Source: an uncultured Rubritalea sp.
GTDB lineage: Bacteria > Verrucomicrobiota > Verrucomicrobiia > Verrucomicrobiales > Akkermansiaceae
NCBI GenBank assembly: GCA_937923145.1
Contig: CALAJT010000020.1
Span: 1 to 59,859 of the forward strand
Direction of reading: 5' to 3'
Length of the DNA: 59,859 nt
The position numbers and the translations under genes are program-made. Below, one piece after another: positions 27,484 through 36,328 of the stretch (position 1 is the first letter of the stretch; each line of letters starts with the position of its first letter). The notes beneath the pieces were generated by a model. It saw nothing but the letters and a program-made list of their open reading frames with translations. It had not been told where the DNA came from and did not search any database.

Positions 27484-28713
27484 TTAGATTACGAATAGTC
27501 CTCCCCTGATGATAGGAGTGGCTTTGCCTGCCGAGTCGTAGCCCGTCACGTCTACATCGTCCCCACCGATCATGAAATCTGTGTGCAGGAGGCTGGAGTT
27601 TACACCCATTTCATCACGTTGCTCTTTTGTCATTTCTAAACCATTTGGAACGCCCATAGGGTAGCCATTACCTAGAGCGATATGGCAGCTGGCATTTTCA
27701 TCATAGAGAATACATTGGAAGACTTTACCACTCTGAAAGATAGGGGAGCTAGAGTCTACTAGCGCGAGCTCACCGAGGTAACTAGCTCGTGGGCACATGG
27801 CAAAGAAATCATCGAGTGCATCTTTATTTTTATCAGCACCATAGTCTGTTACTTTTCCAGCTGTAAATTCAAACCACGCACCTTCTACTTGTCTGCCCAG
27901 AACATCCACAGGGCATACTACTTTTACATGTCCTTCGGTTTTGTTGGCATTCGGTGTGGTGAACGTTTCCTCTGTGGGAAGGTTCGGCATAAATAATCTT
28001 CCAGCTACATTGCTAATAGCTCCACCTATCCATTTGGCATTTTCAAAATTATAAACAGAGAGATCAGTACCGCCTCCGTGGAAGTGCATTCGCTCGATAT
28101 TGAGATTCATGAGTATCTCAGCACGTTGTTGAATACGCGCTCCTTTGTCTCTCCAGAAGCTACTTGGGTCAACTTCGTTGAGGCTAATGATTTCTACCAT
28201 TTCAAGCCATAGCCTGTCCTCGATTTCTGCACTAGCAGGTTCATTGTAGACCTTTGCTGCCCATTGCGGGGTCGGCATGGCGACTACACACCATGAGATT
28301 TTTCCCGCACCACATGCTTCACTGATTGACTTGGCTGTGATGCTTGCTGCACGTTGGACTATTGCTAATCGCTCGCTATCTAGTGTGCCTAACATGTCTG
28401 GATCTGTAGGTCCGAAAATTCTTACTCTAGCCCATTCTTCATCGATCATGCTGGCGTATTTTTGATCGATCCAGCTAGGAAGGTTTTCCAGTTCGCTCTT
28501 ATCACCATTTTCTATTCTCGCTTTTAAGATAGATGGGTGCTCAGTTTCGATTTGCACGAAGCTAGCCCCCATTTTATAAGCCTCCTCGGTCATAATAGTG
28601 AGAAACTCGATATGATAAGCTTCGGCCGAGATTATGAGGTTCTGACCTTTGACAAAATTAACACCAACTTCGAGGATGAGTTTGGCATATTTTCTTTGCT
28701 GTAAATCTTTCAT
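27484..28713 (-). CDS. Aminopeptidase, M29 family
   Basis: A cytoplasmic metallo-aminopeptidase of 409 residues of the M29 (thermophilic aminopeptidase T/AmpS) family. It begins QRKYAKLILEVGVNFVKGQN and shows the typical NIERMHFHGGGTDLSVYNFE, MPNLPTEETFTTPNANKTEG with the metal Glu, and HTDFMIGGDDVDVTGYD near the C-terminus with the His and Asp ligands. Length is normal. It follows xylR by 56 bases on the same strand and may be read through from it, but has no obvious tie to xylose use. Confidence 0.93.
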   Translation of the reverse strand: MKDLQQRKYAKLILEVGVNFVKGQNLIISAEAYHIEFLTIMTEEAYKMGASFVQIETEHPSILKARIENGDKSELENLPSWIDQKYASMIDEEWARVRIFGPTDPDMLGTLDSERLAIVQRAASITAKSISEACGAGKISWCVVAMPTPQWAAKVYNEPASAEIEDRLWLEMVEIISLNEVDPSSFWRDKGARIQQRAEILMNLNIERMHFHGGGTDLSVYNFENAKWIGGAISNVAGRLFMPNLPTEETFTTPNANKTEGHVKVVCPVDVLGRQVEGAWFEFTAGKVTDYGADKNKDALDDFFAMCPRASYLGELALVDSSSPIFQSGKVFQCILYDENASCHIALGNGYPMGVPNGLEMTKEQRDEMGVNSSLLHTDFMIGGDDVDVTGYDSAGKATPIIRGGLFVI

Positions 28714-28769
28714 AGAACTATCTAGTCCTATTTATTAGATTCATCAACGCTTTATCTCTGTACTAACCT

Positions 28770-29930
28770 TTAACTAGCGGTGCCTACTTTATATTTTTTA
28801 GCATATTCGCGAGGACTCTGCTCAGTAGCCAGTTTAAACAGCTCGGCAAATCTTCTCGATGAATGATAGCCGCAGGCGTCAGCTACTTTACTCACAGAAA
28901 GTTGAGACATTCCGTCAGAGAGTAATTTTTTGGCATGTTCCATTCGTGTTTTGACGATTACCTCTCCGATACTTGCTTCTAATAAATCTCTGAACTTCAA
29001 CTCCAGTGAGCGCCTACCCAGTGAGGTGCTAGTCACAACATCATTGATAGATTCTATTGTGCTGAAATTATCCTTTATAAAAGTTAGAGCTCTCCGTAGC
29101 TCTGGGTCAGCTACGGCATGCATACTCGTAGACTCACGCTCTACTATTCTAATAGGATCCGGGTGGAAGAAACAATCCTCTAGCTTGTGTCCATTCATGA
29201 GACTATCTAGCATCTCAGCTGCTCTGTAGCCGATCCTAGCAGAGGGTATTTCTATGCTAGAGAGTGGGGGACGAGAGAGTCGACATTCCACTAGATCGTT
29301 ATCTACTCCTAGGATTGCGACGTCCTCCGGAACATTTAAATTTAATTCTAAGCAGATATCTGCTACATCTCTAGCGGGGACATCATTCGAGCAAAATAAA
29401 CCGACTGGTTTAGGCAACTTTAGAAGCCAGTCACGAATCTTATCATGTAGTTTTTTAAACTCTCGGACGTCAGCTATTCTGGGCATGTATTCTACTGCAC
29501 ATCTCTGGACATCTACTCCTAAACTGTGGGTAAATGCACTGTATCGCTGCTTAGAATACTGCATAGTGTCGCTCCCTAAATAGGCGAAATGCCTTAGTCC
29601 CATTCCGCTTAAATACTCAGCCGCCATCTCACCTACTTTCATCTGATTTACGTCTACCAAAGGGTAGTTTAGCTCAGAAAGTGAGTCGGTTGTGTTTATG
29701 ACTGGAACATTAAGAGCATCTACCGCGTTTGCTATCCTCGGATCATAGAGATGGGCTATGACTCCGTCTGGCTGCCACTCTTGTAGCCATTCTATAGACT
29801 CTATTTTCGGAGCGGCATCATGGAATAGCCAGTTCTTACGTTTTTGGCTAAAGGCATAAATACCTTCTATTATGGCACGGTTATACCCGATGTTCTTACT
29901 CATAAGTAGTGCGATTCTTTTAAATGCCAT
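28770..29930 (-). CDS. xylR: XylR-type transcription regulator (LacI-like sensor + AraC HTH)
   Basis: A 386-residue regulator with the architecture of E. coli XylR. Residues 1-265 form a periplasmic-binding-protein-like sensor (IALLMSKNIGYNRAIIEGIY, GVIAHLYDPRIANAV, VPEDVAILGVDNDLVECRL). Residues 285-386 are the AraC/XylS double helix-turn-helix (LGRRSLELKFRDLL, KVADACGYHSSRRFAELFK, SPREYAKKY). It is divergent from the cytochrome/PA14 gene, which begins the xylose operon, so it almost certainly senses xylose or a related pentose and controls that operon. An AATTTCGCAA word repeated before both that gene and xylA is a candidate site. Confidence 0.92.
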   Translation of the reverse strand: MAFKRIALLMSKNIGYNRAIIEGIYAFSQKRKNWLFHDAAPKIESIEWLQEWQPDGVIAHLYDPRIANAVDALNVPVINTTDSLSELNYPLVDVNQMKVGEMAAEYLSGMGLRHFAYLGSDTMQYSKQRYSAFTHSLGVDVQRCAVEYMPRIADVREFKKLHDKIRDWLLKLPKPVGLFCSNDVPARDVADICLELNLNVPEDVAILGVDNDLVECRLSRPPLSSIEIPSARIGYRAAEMLDSLMNGHKLEDCFFHPDPIRIVERESTSMHAVADPELRRALTFIKDNFSTIESINDVVTSTSLGRRSLELKFRDLLEASIGEVIVKTRMEHAKKLLSDGMSQLSVSKVADACGYHSSRRFAELFKLATEQSPREYAKKYKVGTAS

Positions 29931-29948
29931 ACGTAAACAATACGTTTA

Positions 29949-29958
29949 AATTTCGCAA
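29949..29958. promoter_or_regulatory. Candidate XylR-operator half, divergent xylR promoter
   Basis: The 10-base word AATTTCGCAA lies 51 bases before the ATG at 30000. The same word occurs 52 bases before the xylA start. In both places the start region that follows is also similar (ATGTCAGA, TATTTTA). Position between divergent xylR and its presumed target supports an operator role, but binding is inference. Confidence 0.45.
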
Positions 29959-30029
29959 AATGCACGTCATCTTTTGGTGTGATGTGTTATTGTGTCGCCA
30001 TGTCAGACTATTTTAGGAATTTGAATGTT

Positions 30030-31541
30030 GTGAAACTACTCTTCACAAATGTATTACTCACAACAGGGCTAGTGTCCGCTGAAGAAAATTTAGGTAAAAC
30101 TAGCTACCTTCAAGTCTGCTCAGCATGTCACGGAGTAGATGGAAATGGTTTACAAATCCAGGGTGCTGAAGGCTTTCCGCCACTTTCAGGAAGTTTGTGG
30201 TTAAAGGGAGATGCCGACAGAGTAGCACAGATTATTCTTCACGGGTTACAAGGTCGTATTTATGTAAAAGGGAAAAAATATGATCAGGTCATGCCCCAGC
30301 AAGGTTCTCTTACAGATGAGACAGCAGTTGCTGTGATAAACTATGTTCGCACTGAATTCGGTGGTGAAAAAGGAGGCTACAATATTGATGACTTTAAGAA
30401 GGCTAGGGCTTCGTCTAAAAACAGAAGTACCCAATGGACAGAGAAAGAACTCCTAAGTCGCTACCCACTCCAGAGACCAGAATCACCGATTAAACATCTT
30501 TTAATGAGATCCTACACAGGTGATTGGGCTAAGATACCAGATTTTAAGGCAATGCAGGAGGATGCTATAGAAGAGGAGCATGATGGATACATTTCACTCA
30601 AAAAGATTAATAAAAAAGAAAATTTCGGACTGATGTGGGTTGGCGAAATTGAGATTACTAAAGAGGGTGATCACGTCTTTGAAATCAATGCCGACGATGG
30701 AGCTAAGCTATATATTAATGGCGAAGTAGTGGCGCAGGCTAAGGCAGATAACTCCGAGAAAAAGCTGAAAAATGGCAAAGTAAAACTTAAACCAGGACTT
30801 CATAAATTCCGCTTAGATTATTTCCAGAAAAAGGGAAATAAGGGAATAAGCATTAAATACAGAGAACCAGGCTTAAACTGGTTTTGGTTATCAGAATCCA
30901 CTAAAAAACCGGAAGCTGAAGTTAAAGTAGTGATCGATCTGACTCCCAAAGATGGACAGGTGAGGATGTATAATAACTTTATCAAAGGTTCCAGCGCAAG
31001 AACCATGGGAGTAGGCTATCCTCTTGGTAATAACATCGCATTTAGCACAGAACATTGTAATCTAGATCTTATCTGGAAAGGGGATTTCATCAGTGCGGGA
31101 AGACACTGGACTAAGCGTGGTCAAGGTTTTGAAGACCCAGCTTCTGAGGTAGTTGTATCACCATCACAAGGTGTAGCCTGGAGCGATGCTACTGGCTCAA
31201 AATTACTCAATGCGCAGCTTAATGGCATACAGACAGATGAAATCGGTAGCCCAACATTTGGCTACACTATAGCTGACAATATTCAGGTGAGAGACTCATT
31301 TATCTCTAGCTCTGATTCGCTAGAGCGCACCATTAGCATTAATACTGATAAAATGCAGACAGTTACTTTTAAAGTAGCAGACTCTGGTGAACAGCAGGAG
31401 AACAACATCGTCATTGGAAAGTTAAAAATAGCTCTCCCAGAGACAGCTAAGATTACTAAGAATGGGAAATCCCATTTCGTGACACTCGATTTGGAGAAAG
31501 GAACTAATAAACTCAACCTCACATACTCATGGACAAAATAA
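30030..31541 (+). CDS. Secreted cytochrome c / PA14-domain protein
   Basis: A secreted protein, 503 residues from GTG 30030, which gives a clean signal peptide (MKLLFTNVLLTTGLVSA). An ATG at 30000 would put ten extra residues (MSDYFRNLNV) before it; these resemble the start of XylA and may be relic sequence. The haem c motif CSACH is at residues 30-34 with a distal Met in QVMPQQGS. A PA14 domain follows (FEINADDGAKLYINGEVVAQ, about residues 150-280), then an unassigned beta-rich region to the end. It overlaps the next gene by 13 bases. With the propeller protein it may form a periplasmic sugar-oxidation pair; that is inference. Confidence 0.8.
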   Translation: MKLLFTNVLLTTGLVSAEENLGKTSYLQVCSACHGVDGNGLQIQGAEGFPPLSGSLWLKGDADRVAQIILHGLQGRIYVKGKKYDQVMPQQGSLTDETAVAVINYVRTEFGGEKGGYNIDDFKKARASSKNRSTQWTEKELLSRYPLQRPESPIKHLLMRSYTGDWAKIPDFKAMQEDAIEEEHDGYISLKKINKKENFGLMWVGEIEITKEGDHVFEINADDGAKLYINGEVVAQAKADNSEKKLKNGKVKLKPGLHKFRLDYFQKKGNKGISIKYREPGLNWFWLSESTKKPEAEVKVVIDLTPKDGQVRMYNNFIKGSSARTMGVGYPLGNNIAFSTEHCNLDLIWKGDFISAGRHWTKRGQGFEDPASEVVVSPSQGVAWSDATGSKLLNAQLNGIQTDEIGSPTFGYTIADNIQVRDSFISSSDSLERTISINTDKMQTVTFKVADSGEQQENNIVIGKLKIALPETAKITKNGKSHFVTLDLEKGTNKLNLTYSWTK

Positions 31542-33007
31542 TTTACTCAGCCCTCGCGGCTCTCACATTTACTAGCCTTCTTTCATTTGGTCAAAATGAG
31601 GCTAAAGCAGAAGCTCAGGATGACTTTTACATGCGTGAATCGATCCTGCTACCTAAAGATGAAGTCATGGAGATGGGCTCGATAGCTCTCATGCCTGATA
31701 AGCAGCTTGCAGTAGCTACCAGACGCGGAGAAATCTGGATCTGTAAAGGCGCCTATGCTGATGATGTGTCTAAGGTCGAGTGGAAGAAAATTTACGATGC
31801 GGCTCACGAGCCATTAGGAATGTACTACAAGGATGGTTGGCTTTATTTTACAGATCGAGATGCCTTTGGCAGAATCACTGATAAAGATGGTGACGGCCGC
31901 TATGAGACTTATGAGGTAGTAAATAATAAATGGGGAATCAATGGTGACTACCATGAATACGCATTTGGCTCCACACCAGATAAGGATGGCAATACATACA
32001 TAGTGCTTTGCCTTACAGGATCTGGATCTGCAAAATCGCAGTGGAGAGGCTGGTGTAAAAAGATAGCTCCTGATGGGACTTCAACTCCATTTAGCTCTGG
32101 GATACGCTCACCAGGAGGTATCGGTTATGACGCTGAGGGTAATGTGTATTATACTGATAACCAAGGCTTATGGAATGGGAGTTCATGTCTTAAGCCACTC
32201 AAGCAGGGAGCTTTCACAGGTAATCCTACAGGAAATATATTCTACAAAGATGCCCCTAATATGGGAGAACGCCCAGTAGAGCCTTTCAGTGGATCTACTA
32301 TCCTAGCAGAACGTAAAAGAATCTCACAGTATTTACCACCAGCAGTGATATTGCCTCATGGTAAAGTGGGTAACTCTCCTACAGCCATTGTGCCAGATCT
32401 AACTGGTGGGAAGTTCGGTCCATTTGCTAATCAAGTGTTCATTGGCGAACAAACTAAATCAGAAGTCCAGAGAGTATCCATGGAAGTGGTCAACGGAGTG
32501 CAGCAAGGTGCAGTCTGGAAAATGCTTCATGGATTTAGAGCTGGTATCGTTCCTATGCGTTTAGATGAAGATGGAACTCTATTTGTAGGTGGCACTAACC
32601 GAGGCTGGGGATCTAACGGTGGGAAGCCTTTCACTCTAGAGAGAGTTCGTTGGACGGGCAAAGTTCCGTTTGAAATGTTAGATATAAAAGTCCAGCCTAA
32701 AGGTTTTAAAATGACTTTCACAAAACCAGTAGACAAAGCTACAGCAACGGATGTCGCTAATTATAATTGCCAAGCTTGGACTTACATCTACAGATCAGAT
32801 TACGGTAGTCCAGAAATTGATAAAGTGACTCCTAAAGTAACTACTGCAGTAGTGTCTGAAGACGGTAGAACAGTGACAGTGACTCTGGATAAAATGACTC
32901 AAGGTCATGTACACCACATTAACTATGAAAAACTCGTTTCAGCTACTAAGGAGAAGATCTGGACTCCAGACGTTTATTATACTCTAAATGAAATACCTGA
33001 GAAATAG
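31529..33007 (+). CDS. Secreted beta-propeller protein, sugar-dehydrogenase-like
   Basis: A 492-residue protein with a signal peptide (MDKIIYSALAALTFTSLLSF). The main part is a six-bladed propeller of the sorbosone/glucose dehydrogenase-like type: MGSIALMPDKQLAVATRRGE, GMYYKDGWLYFTDRD, GITRSPGG-like IRSPGGIGYDAEGNVYYTD, VFIGEQTKSEVQRV and FRAGIVPMRLDEDGTLFVGG. The last 110 residues form a beta domain (GFKMTFTKPVDKATATDVAN). Such proteins are common in Verrucomicrobia and Planctomycetes beside cytochrome c and PA14 proteins. It overlaps the cytochrome gene by 13 bases and precedes xylA by 77. The electron acceptor may be the neighbouring cytochrome. Substrate unknown. Confidence 0.78.
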   Translation: MDKIIYSALAALTFTSLLSFGQNEAKAEAQDDFYMRESILLPKDEVMEMGSIALMPDKQLAVATRRGEIWICKGAYADDVSKVEWKKIYDAAHEPLGMYYKDGWLYFTDRDAFGRITDKDGDGRYETYEVVNNKWGINGDYHEYAFGSTPDKDGNTYIVLCLTGSGSAKSQWRGWCKKIAPDGTSTPFSSGIRSPGGIGYDAEGNVYYTDNQGLWNGSSCLKPLKQGAFTGNPTGNIFYKDAPNMGERPVEPFSGSTILAERKRISQYLPPAVILPHGKVGNSPTAIVPDLTGGKFGPFANQVFIGEQTKSEVQRVSMEVVNGVQQGAVWKMLHGFRAGIVPMRLDEDGTLFVGGTNRGWGSNGGKPFTLERVRWTGKVPFEMLDIKVQPKGFKMTFTKPVDKATATDVANYNCQAWTYIYRSDYGSPEIDKVTPKVTTAVVSEDGRTVTVTLDKMTQGHVHHINYEKLVSATKEKIWTPDVYYTLNEIPEK

Positions 33008-33032
33008 GGGTGATGCGTAAAAGTAACGCCCT

Positions 33033-33042
33033 AATTTCGCAA
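33033..33042. promoter_or_regulatory. Candidate XylR site before xylA
   Basis: AATTTCGCAA, 52 bases before the xylA ATG, identical to the word 51 bases before the ATG at 30000 in the xylR divergent region. It supports a second regulated start for xylAB within the operon. The identity and spacing are seen; the binding is inferred. Confidence 0.45.
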
Positions 33043-33055
33043 TTTTACTAGACGT

Positions 33056-33075
33056 CTATCAGTAAATTCTGATAG
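33056..33075. promoter_or_regulatory. Inverted repeat just before xylA
   Basis: A perfect 7-bp inverted repeat, CTATCAG-TAAATT-CTGATAG, ends 9 bases before the xylA start codon. In RNA it would form a hairpin near the ribosome binding site; in DNA it could be an operator. It has no equivalent before the cytochrome gene. Confidence 0.5.
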
Positions 33076-33084
33076 CGTCCCTCC

Positions 33085-34398
33085 ATGTCAGAATATTTTA
33101 AGAATATACCGAAAGTTAAGTTCGAAGGAAGAGGTACTACCAATCCATTCGCATTCCGCCATTATAACCCAGAAGAAGTCATCATGGGCAAGACCATGCG
33201 TGATCACCTAAGATTCGGAGCTCCCTATTGGCACGTGATGCGTAATGACCTGTCAGATCCATTCGGTGCAGGCACTGCTCTCATGCCTTGGGACGATGGC
33301 TCAGAGTCTCTCGACAATGCTCTCAACCGTGTTGACGTATTTTTTGAGTTCCTCAATAAGATCGATATCGATTACTACTGCTGGCACGACCGTGACATCG
33401 CACCTGAAGGAAAGACTCTCAGCGAAACTCATGATAACCTAGCTAAAGTCTGTGATAAGCTTCTAGCTTCCCAGCAAGAGCACGATAAGAAACTCCTCTG
33501 GGGCACATCATGTCTCTTCATCAATCCTCGCTACTCACAAGGTGCAGCGACTAGCCCGAACGCAGATGTGTTCGCATACGCAGCATCTAATGTGAAGCAC
33601 GCACTAGAGCAGACTCACCGTCTAGGTGGTGAAGGCTACACATTCTGGGGTGGACGTGAAGGTTACTCCACACTTCTCAATACAGACATGAAGCGTGAAC
33701 TCGATCACTTAGCTGCATTCTTCCACATGGCTGTAGATCATGCTAAGAAGATCGGCTATAAAGGTCAGTTCTACATCGAGCCTAAGCCGATGGAGCCATC
33801 GACTCACCAGTATGATTCAGACTCAGCTGCTTGTTTAAATTTCCTTCGTGAATACAATCTGCTAGATCATTTCAAACTCAACCTTGAGACAAACCACGCT
33901 ACACTAGCTGGTCACACTATGCAGCATGAACTCGACGTAGCAATCGGTGCAGACGCACTTGGTTCTATCGATGCTAACCAAGGTGATGAACTCGTAGGCT
34001 GGGACACAGATCAGTTCCCTACTGACATCTACATGGCTACACACGTCATGGTGAGAGTTCTCAAGATGGGCGGTTTCACAACAGGTGGACTTAACTTTGA
34101 TGCTAAGCGTAGACGTGAGTCTCACGAACTAGAAGACCTATTCCACGCTCACGTAGGTGGTATGGACACCTATGCTCGTGGTCTTAAAATCGCGGCTAAG
34201 ATCGTAGAAGACGGTAGATTTGATGAGCTCGTAGGTGAGCGTTATTCAACATTTGACAGCGGAATCGGTGCAGACGTAGAGAATGGTAAGACAACTCTAG
34301 ATAGCCTAGATGCTTACGCTCATACTATCGATGCTCCTATCATCGCTAGTGGAAGACAGGAAATGTTAGAAAATCTTTTCAACGATTACATCCAATAA
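33085..34398 (+). CDS. xylA: Xylose isomerase
   Basis: Converts D-xylose to D-xylulose in the cytoplasm. The 437-residue protein is a long-type (class II) enzyme. It has the opening [19 protein letters not shown], catalytic His in [13 protein letters not shown] near residue 101, the metal Glu in [16 protein letters not shown], and the second metal cluster in [18 protein letters not shown] and [20 protein letters not shown]. Length is normal. xylB follows after 9 bases. Its first residues (MSEYFKN) resemble the codons before the signal peptide of the first gene of the operon, pointing to a promoter duplication. Confidence 0.97.
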   Translation: MSEYFKNIPKVKFEGRGTTNPFAFRHYNPEEVIMGKTMRDHLRFGAPYWHVMRNDLSDPFGAGTALMPWDDGSESLDNALNRVDVFFEFLNKIDIDYYCWHDRDIAPEGKTLSETHDNLAKVCDKLLASQQEHDKKLLWGTSCLFINPRYSQGAATSPNADVFAYAASNVKHALEQTHRLGGEGYTFWGGREGYSTLLNTDMKRELDHLAAFFHMAVDHAKKIGYKGQFYIEPKPMEPSTHQYDSDSAACLNFLREYNLLDHFKLNLETNHATLAGHTMQHELDVAIGADALGSIDANQGDELVGWDTDQFPTDIYMATHVMVRVLKMGGFTTGGLNFDAKRRRESHELEDLFHAHVGGMDTYARGLKIAAKIVEDGRFDELVGERYSTFDSGIGADVENGKTTLDSLDAYAHTIDAPIIASGRQEMLENLFNDYIQ

Positions 34399-34407
34399 AA
34401 TAACAGT

Positions 34408-35952
34408 ATGTTTTTAGGACTAGACGCATCCACTCAGAGTATCTCGGCAGCTATTATAGACCCTGATACTTCTACAGTCATCGCATCTGATAGTGTAAAC
34501 TTCGGTGCAGAGCTTCCTCAGTATAATGCTCCATCTGGATTTATTCCAGATGGACCAGATGGGGAAGTCCATACTGATCCCAGCATGTGGATGGATGCCC
34601 TAGAAATACTACTCCACCGACTCAAGTCAAAGGGAGTAGATCTGTCTAAAATCACAGCTATATCAGGCGCTGGCCAGCAACATGCCAGCGTCTATTTATC
34701 TGAAAAATTTCATTCAGCGGTAGCAAACCTAAGCGCTGATAAATCACTCTCTGAGCAACTAGTACCGACACTCACTAGAGCCACTTCACCTATATGGATG
34801 GATAGTTCTACAGAGGCAGAATGCGCAGAAGTCACTGCATCAGTTCCAGATACATTATCTATCTCAGGCTCAGTCGCCACGATGAGATTTACTGGTCCTC
34901 AGATCAGAAAATTCTTCAAGAACTCACCAGACGACTATAAGCAGACTACTGTCATTCATCTTAATAGCTCGTTCTTCAGTTCTATACTAGCAGGTAAATC
35001 GTCTAGTATCGATACTGGTGATGGAGCAGGCATGAACCTCATGGATCTCGCTTCATCTACATGGCATAAAGACCTGTTAGATGCGACTGCACCAGATCTA
35101 GAATCTAAACTACCACCTATCGAGCAAGCAGGAACTTTTGTATCTAACATCAGTTCATACTTCGTAGAGAAATACGGATTCTCATCTGACTGCAAAGCGC
35201 ACAGCTGGACAGGGGATAACCCGGCGAGCCTAGTCGGCATGGGAGCGGCAGCTTCAGGCAAAATGATCATCAGCCTCGGAACTAGTGACACCCTTTTCTC
35301 AGCTATGCCTGAGCCAAAGACAGATCCAAATGGCTACGGTCACGTATTCGGAAACCCTATAGAGGGAGGAAGCTACATGAGTCTACTCTGTTTCTCTAAC
35401 GGATCACTCGCTAGAGAACGTCTAAAGAAGGACTGTAATCTACAGTGGTCAGACTTCGAAGCAGAAGCTCTAGAGCAGACACCTCTCGGTAATGACGGTA
35501 AACTTGTAGCACCATTTTACACGCCAGAAACTACTCCTAAAGTAGATTCACACAACATCCACACCAATGACTGGGACTTTGACTCAGCATCTAACAATAC
35601 TAAAGTGAGAGCTCTTCTAGAAGGGCAGTTTCTTAATGTGAGACTTAATTCCCAATGGATGGGACTCACTCCTGATAACGTCCTACTAACAGGTGGTGCA
35701 TCTAAGAACTCTGGTATTGCTCAAACTATTTCTAATGTATTCAACGTCCCAACGAAAAGACTCACAAGTGATGCTAGCTCAGTATCTATAGGATCTGCAA
35801 TAGTAGCAGCTGTAGCCAATGGTCATTCCTACAAAGATCTGGCTGAAAAGTTTTGCACGACTAGTGCTGAAACAGCTAGTCCACAGCAAGGCGCTGAGAT
35901 CTATGACACGAGACTATCAGAATACGAAACTCTCATTAAAAGTATCGTATAG
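34408..35952 (+). CDS. xylB: Xylulokinase
   Basis: A FGGY-family kinase of 514 residues that phosphorylates D-xylulose, the second step of xylose use. Seen in order: the phosphate-binding start MFLGLDASTQSISAAIID, the substrate region ISGAGQQHASVYL, IWMDSSTEAECAEV, and the ATP-domain motifs MIISLGTSDTLFSA and VLLTGGASKNSGIAQTISNV. It is translated right after xylA (9-base gap). Compared with the E. coli enzyme it is about 30 residues longer. No xylose transporter is in the window. Confidence 0.95.
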   Translation: MFLGLDASTQSISAAIIDPDTSTVIASDSVNFGAELPQYNAPSGFIPDGPDGEVHTDPSMWMDALEILLHRLKSKGVDLSKITAISGAGQQHASVYLSEKFHSAVANLSADKSLSEQLVPTLTRATSPIWMDSSTEAECAEVTASVPDTLSISGSVATMRFTGPQIRKFFKNSPDDYKQTTVIHLNSSFFSSILAGKSSSIDTGDGAGMNLMDLASSTWHKDLLDATAPDLESKLPPIEQAGTFVSNISSYFVEKYGFSSDCKAHSWTGDNPASLVGMGAAASGKMIISLGTSDTLFSAMPEPKTDPNGYGHVFGNPIEGGSYMSLLCFSNGSLARERLKKDCNLQWSDFEAEALEQTPLGNDGKLVAPFYTPETTPKVDSHNIHTNDWDFDSASNNTKVRALLEGQFLNVRLNSQWMGLTPDNVLLTGGASKNSGIAQTISNVFNVPTKRLTSDASSVSIGSAIVAAVANGHSYKDLAEKFCTTSAETASPQQGAEIYDTRLSEYETLIKSIV

Positions 35953-36252
35953 TCTACTTCTTGAGTTCGCCGAGTACTATTCACAAACATCTTATTTGGT
36001 GTTTGTAAGTTTACTCTATTGCCTATGGTGAGTAGTCCGTAGTCGGATCCATTCGCAGTTAGAGCCTTGCCATCAGCCTCAGCTTTTATCATCAATAGAG
36101 TGTTGCTTAGCGTCGTGTGTGACTTAGATTTCAGACTTCACCTATTCACTATAGCCGTGTTTGGCGTTCTTATTAGCGGGAATGCTTCCTAAGCTGAGAC
36201 CGACGAGTGCGACAATAGTAAATTGAAGCCATGTAGAAATTCTAGAATAACT
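35953..36252 (-). pseudogene. Possible decayed membrane-protein gene after xylB
   Basis: The gap between xylB and the DksA-like gene has two coding-like minus-strand pieces. One (36142-36252) ends WLQFTIVALVGLSLGSIP, NKNAKHGYSE, stop, and looks like a membrane helix with a tail; it has no start. The next (about 35953-36137, another frame) reads LKSKSHTTLSNTLLMIKAEA, then GKALTANGSDYGLLTIGN, RVNLQTPNK, and runs into the antisense of xylB without its own end. A frameshift between them would join the two. The family is not recognised. The rest of the region is AT-rich without features. Confidence 0.3.
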
Positions 36253-36328
36253 TTAAATAAATAGCCATGTAGTGATGAAGATCACCGCATGAAGATTTAA
36301 TTTTAAGTTTAGAAATTTGGCTATTTGA

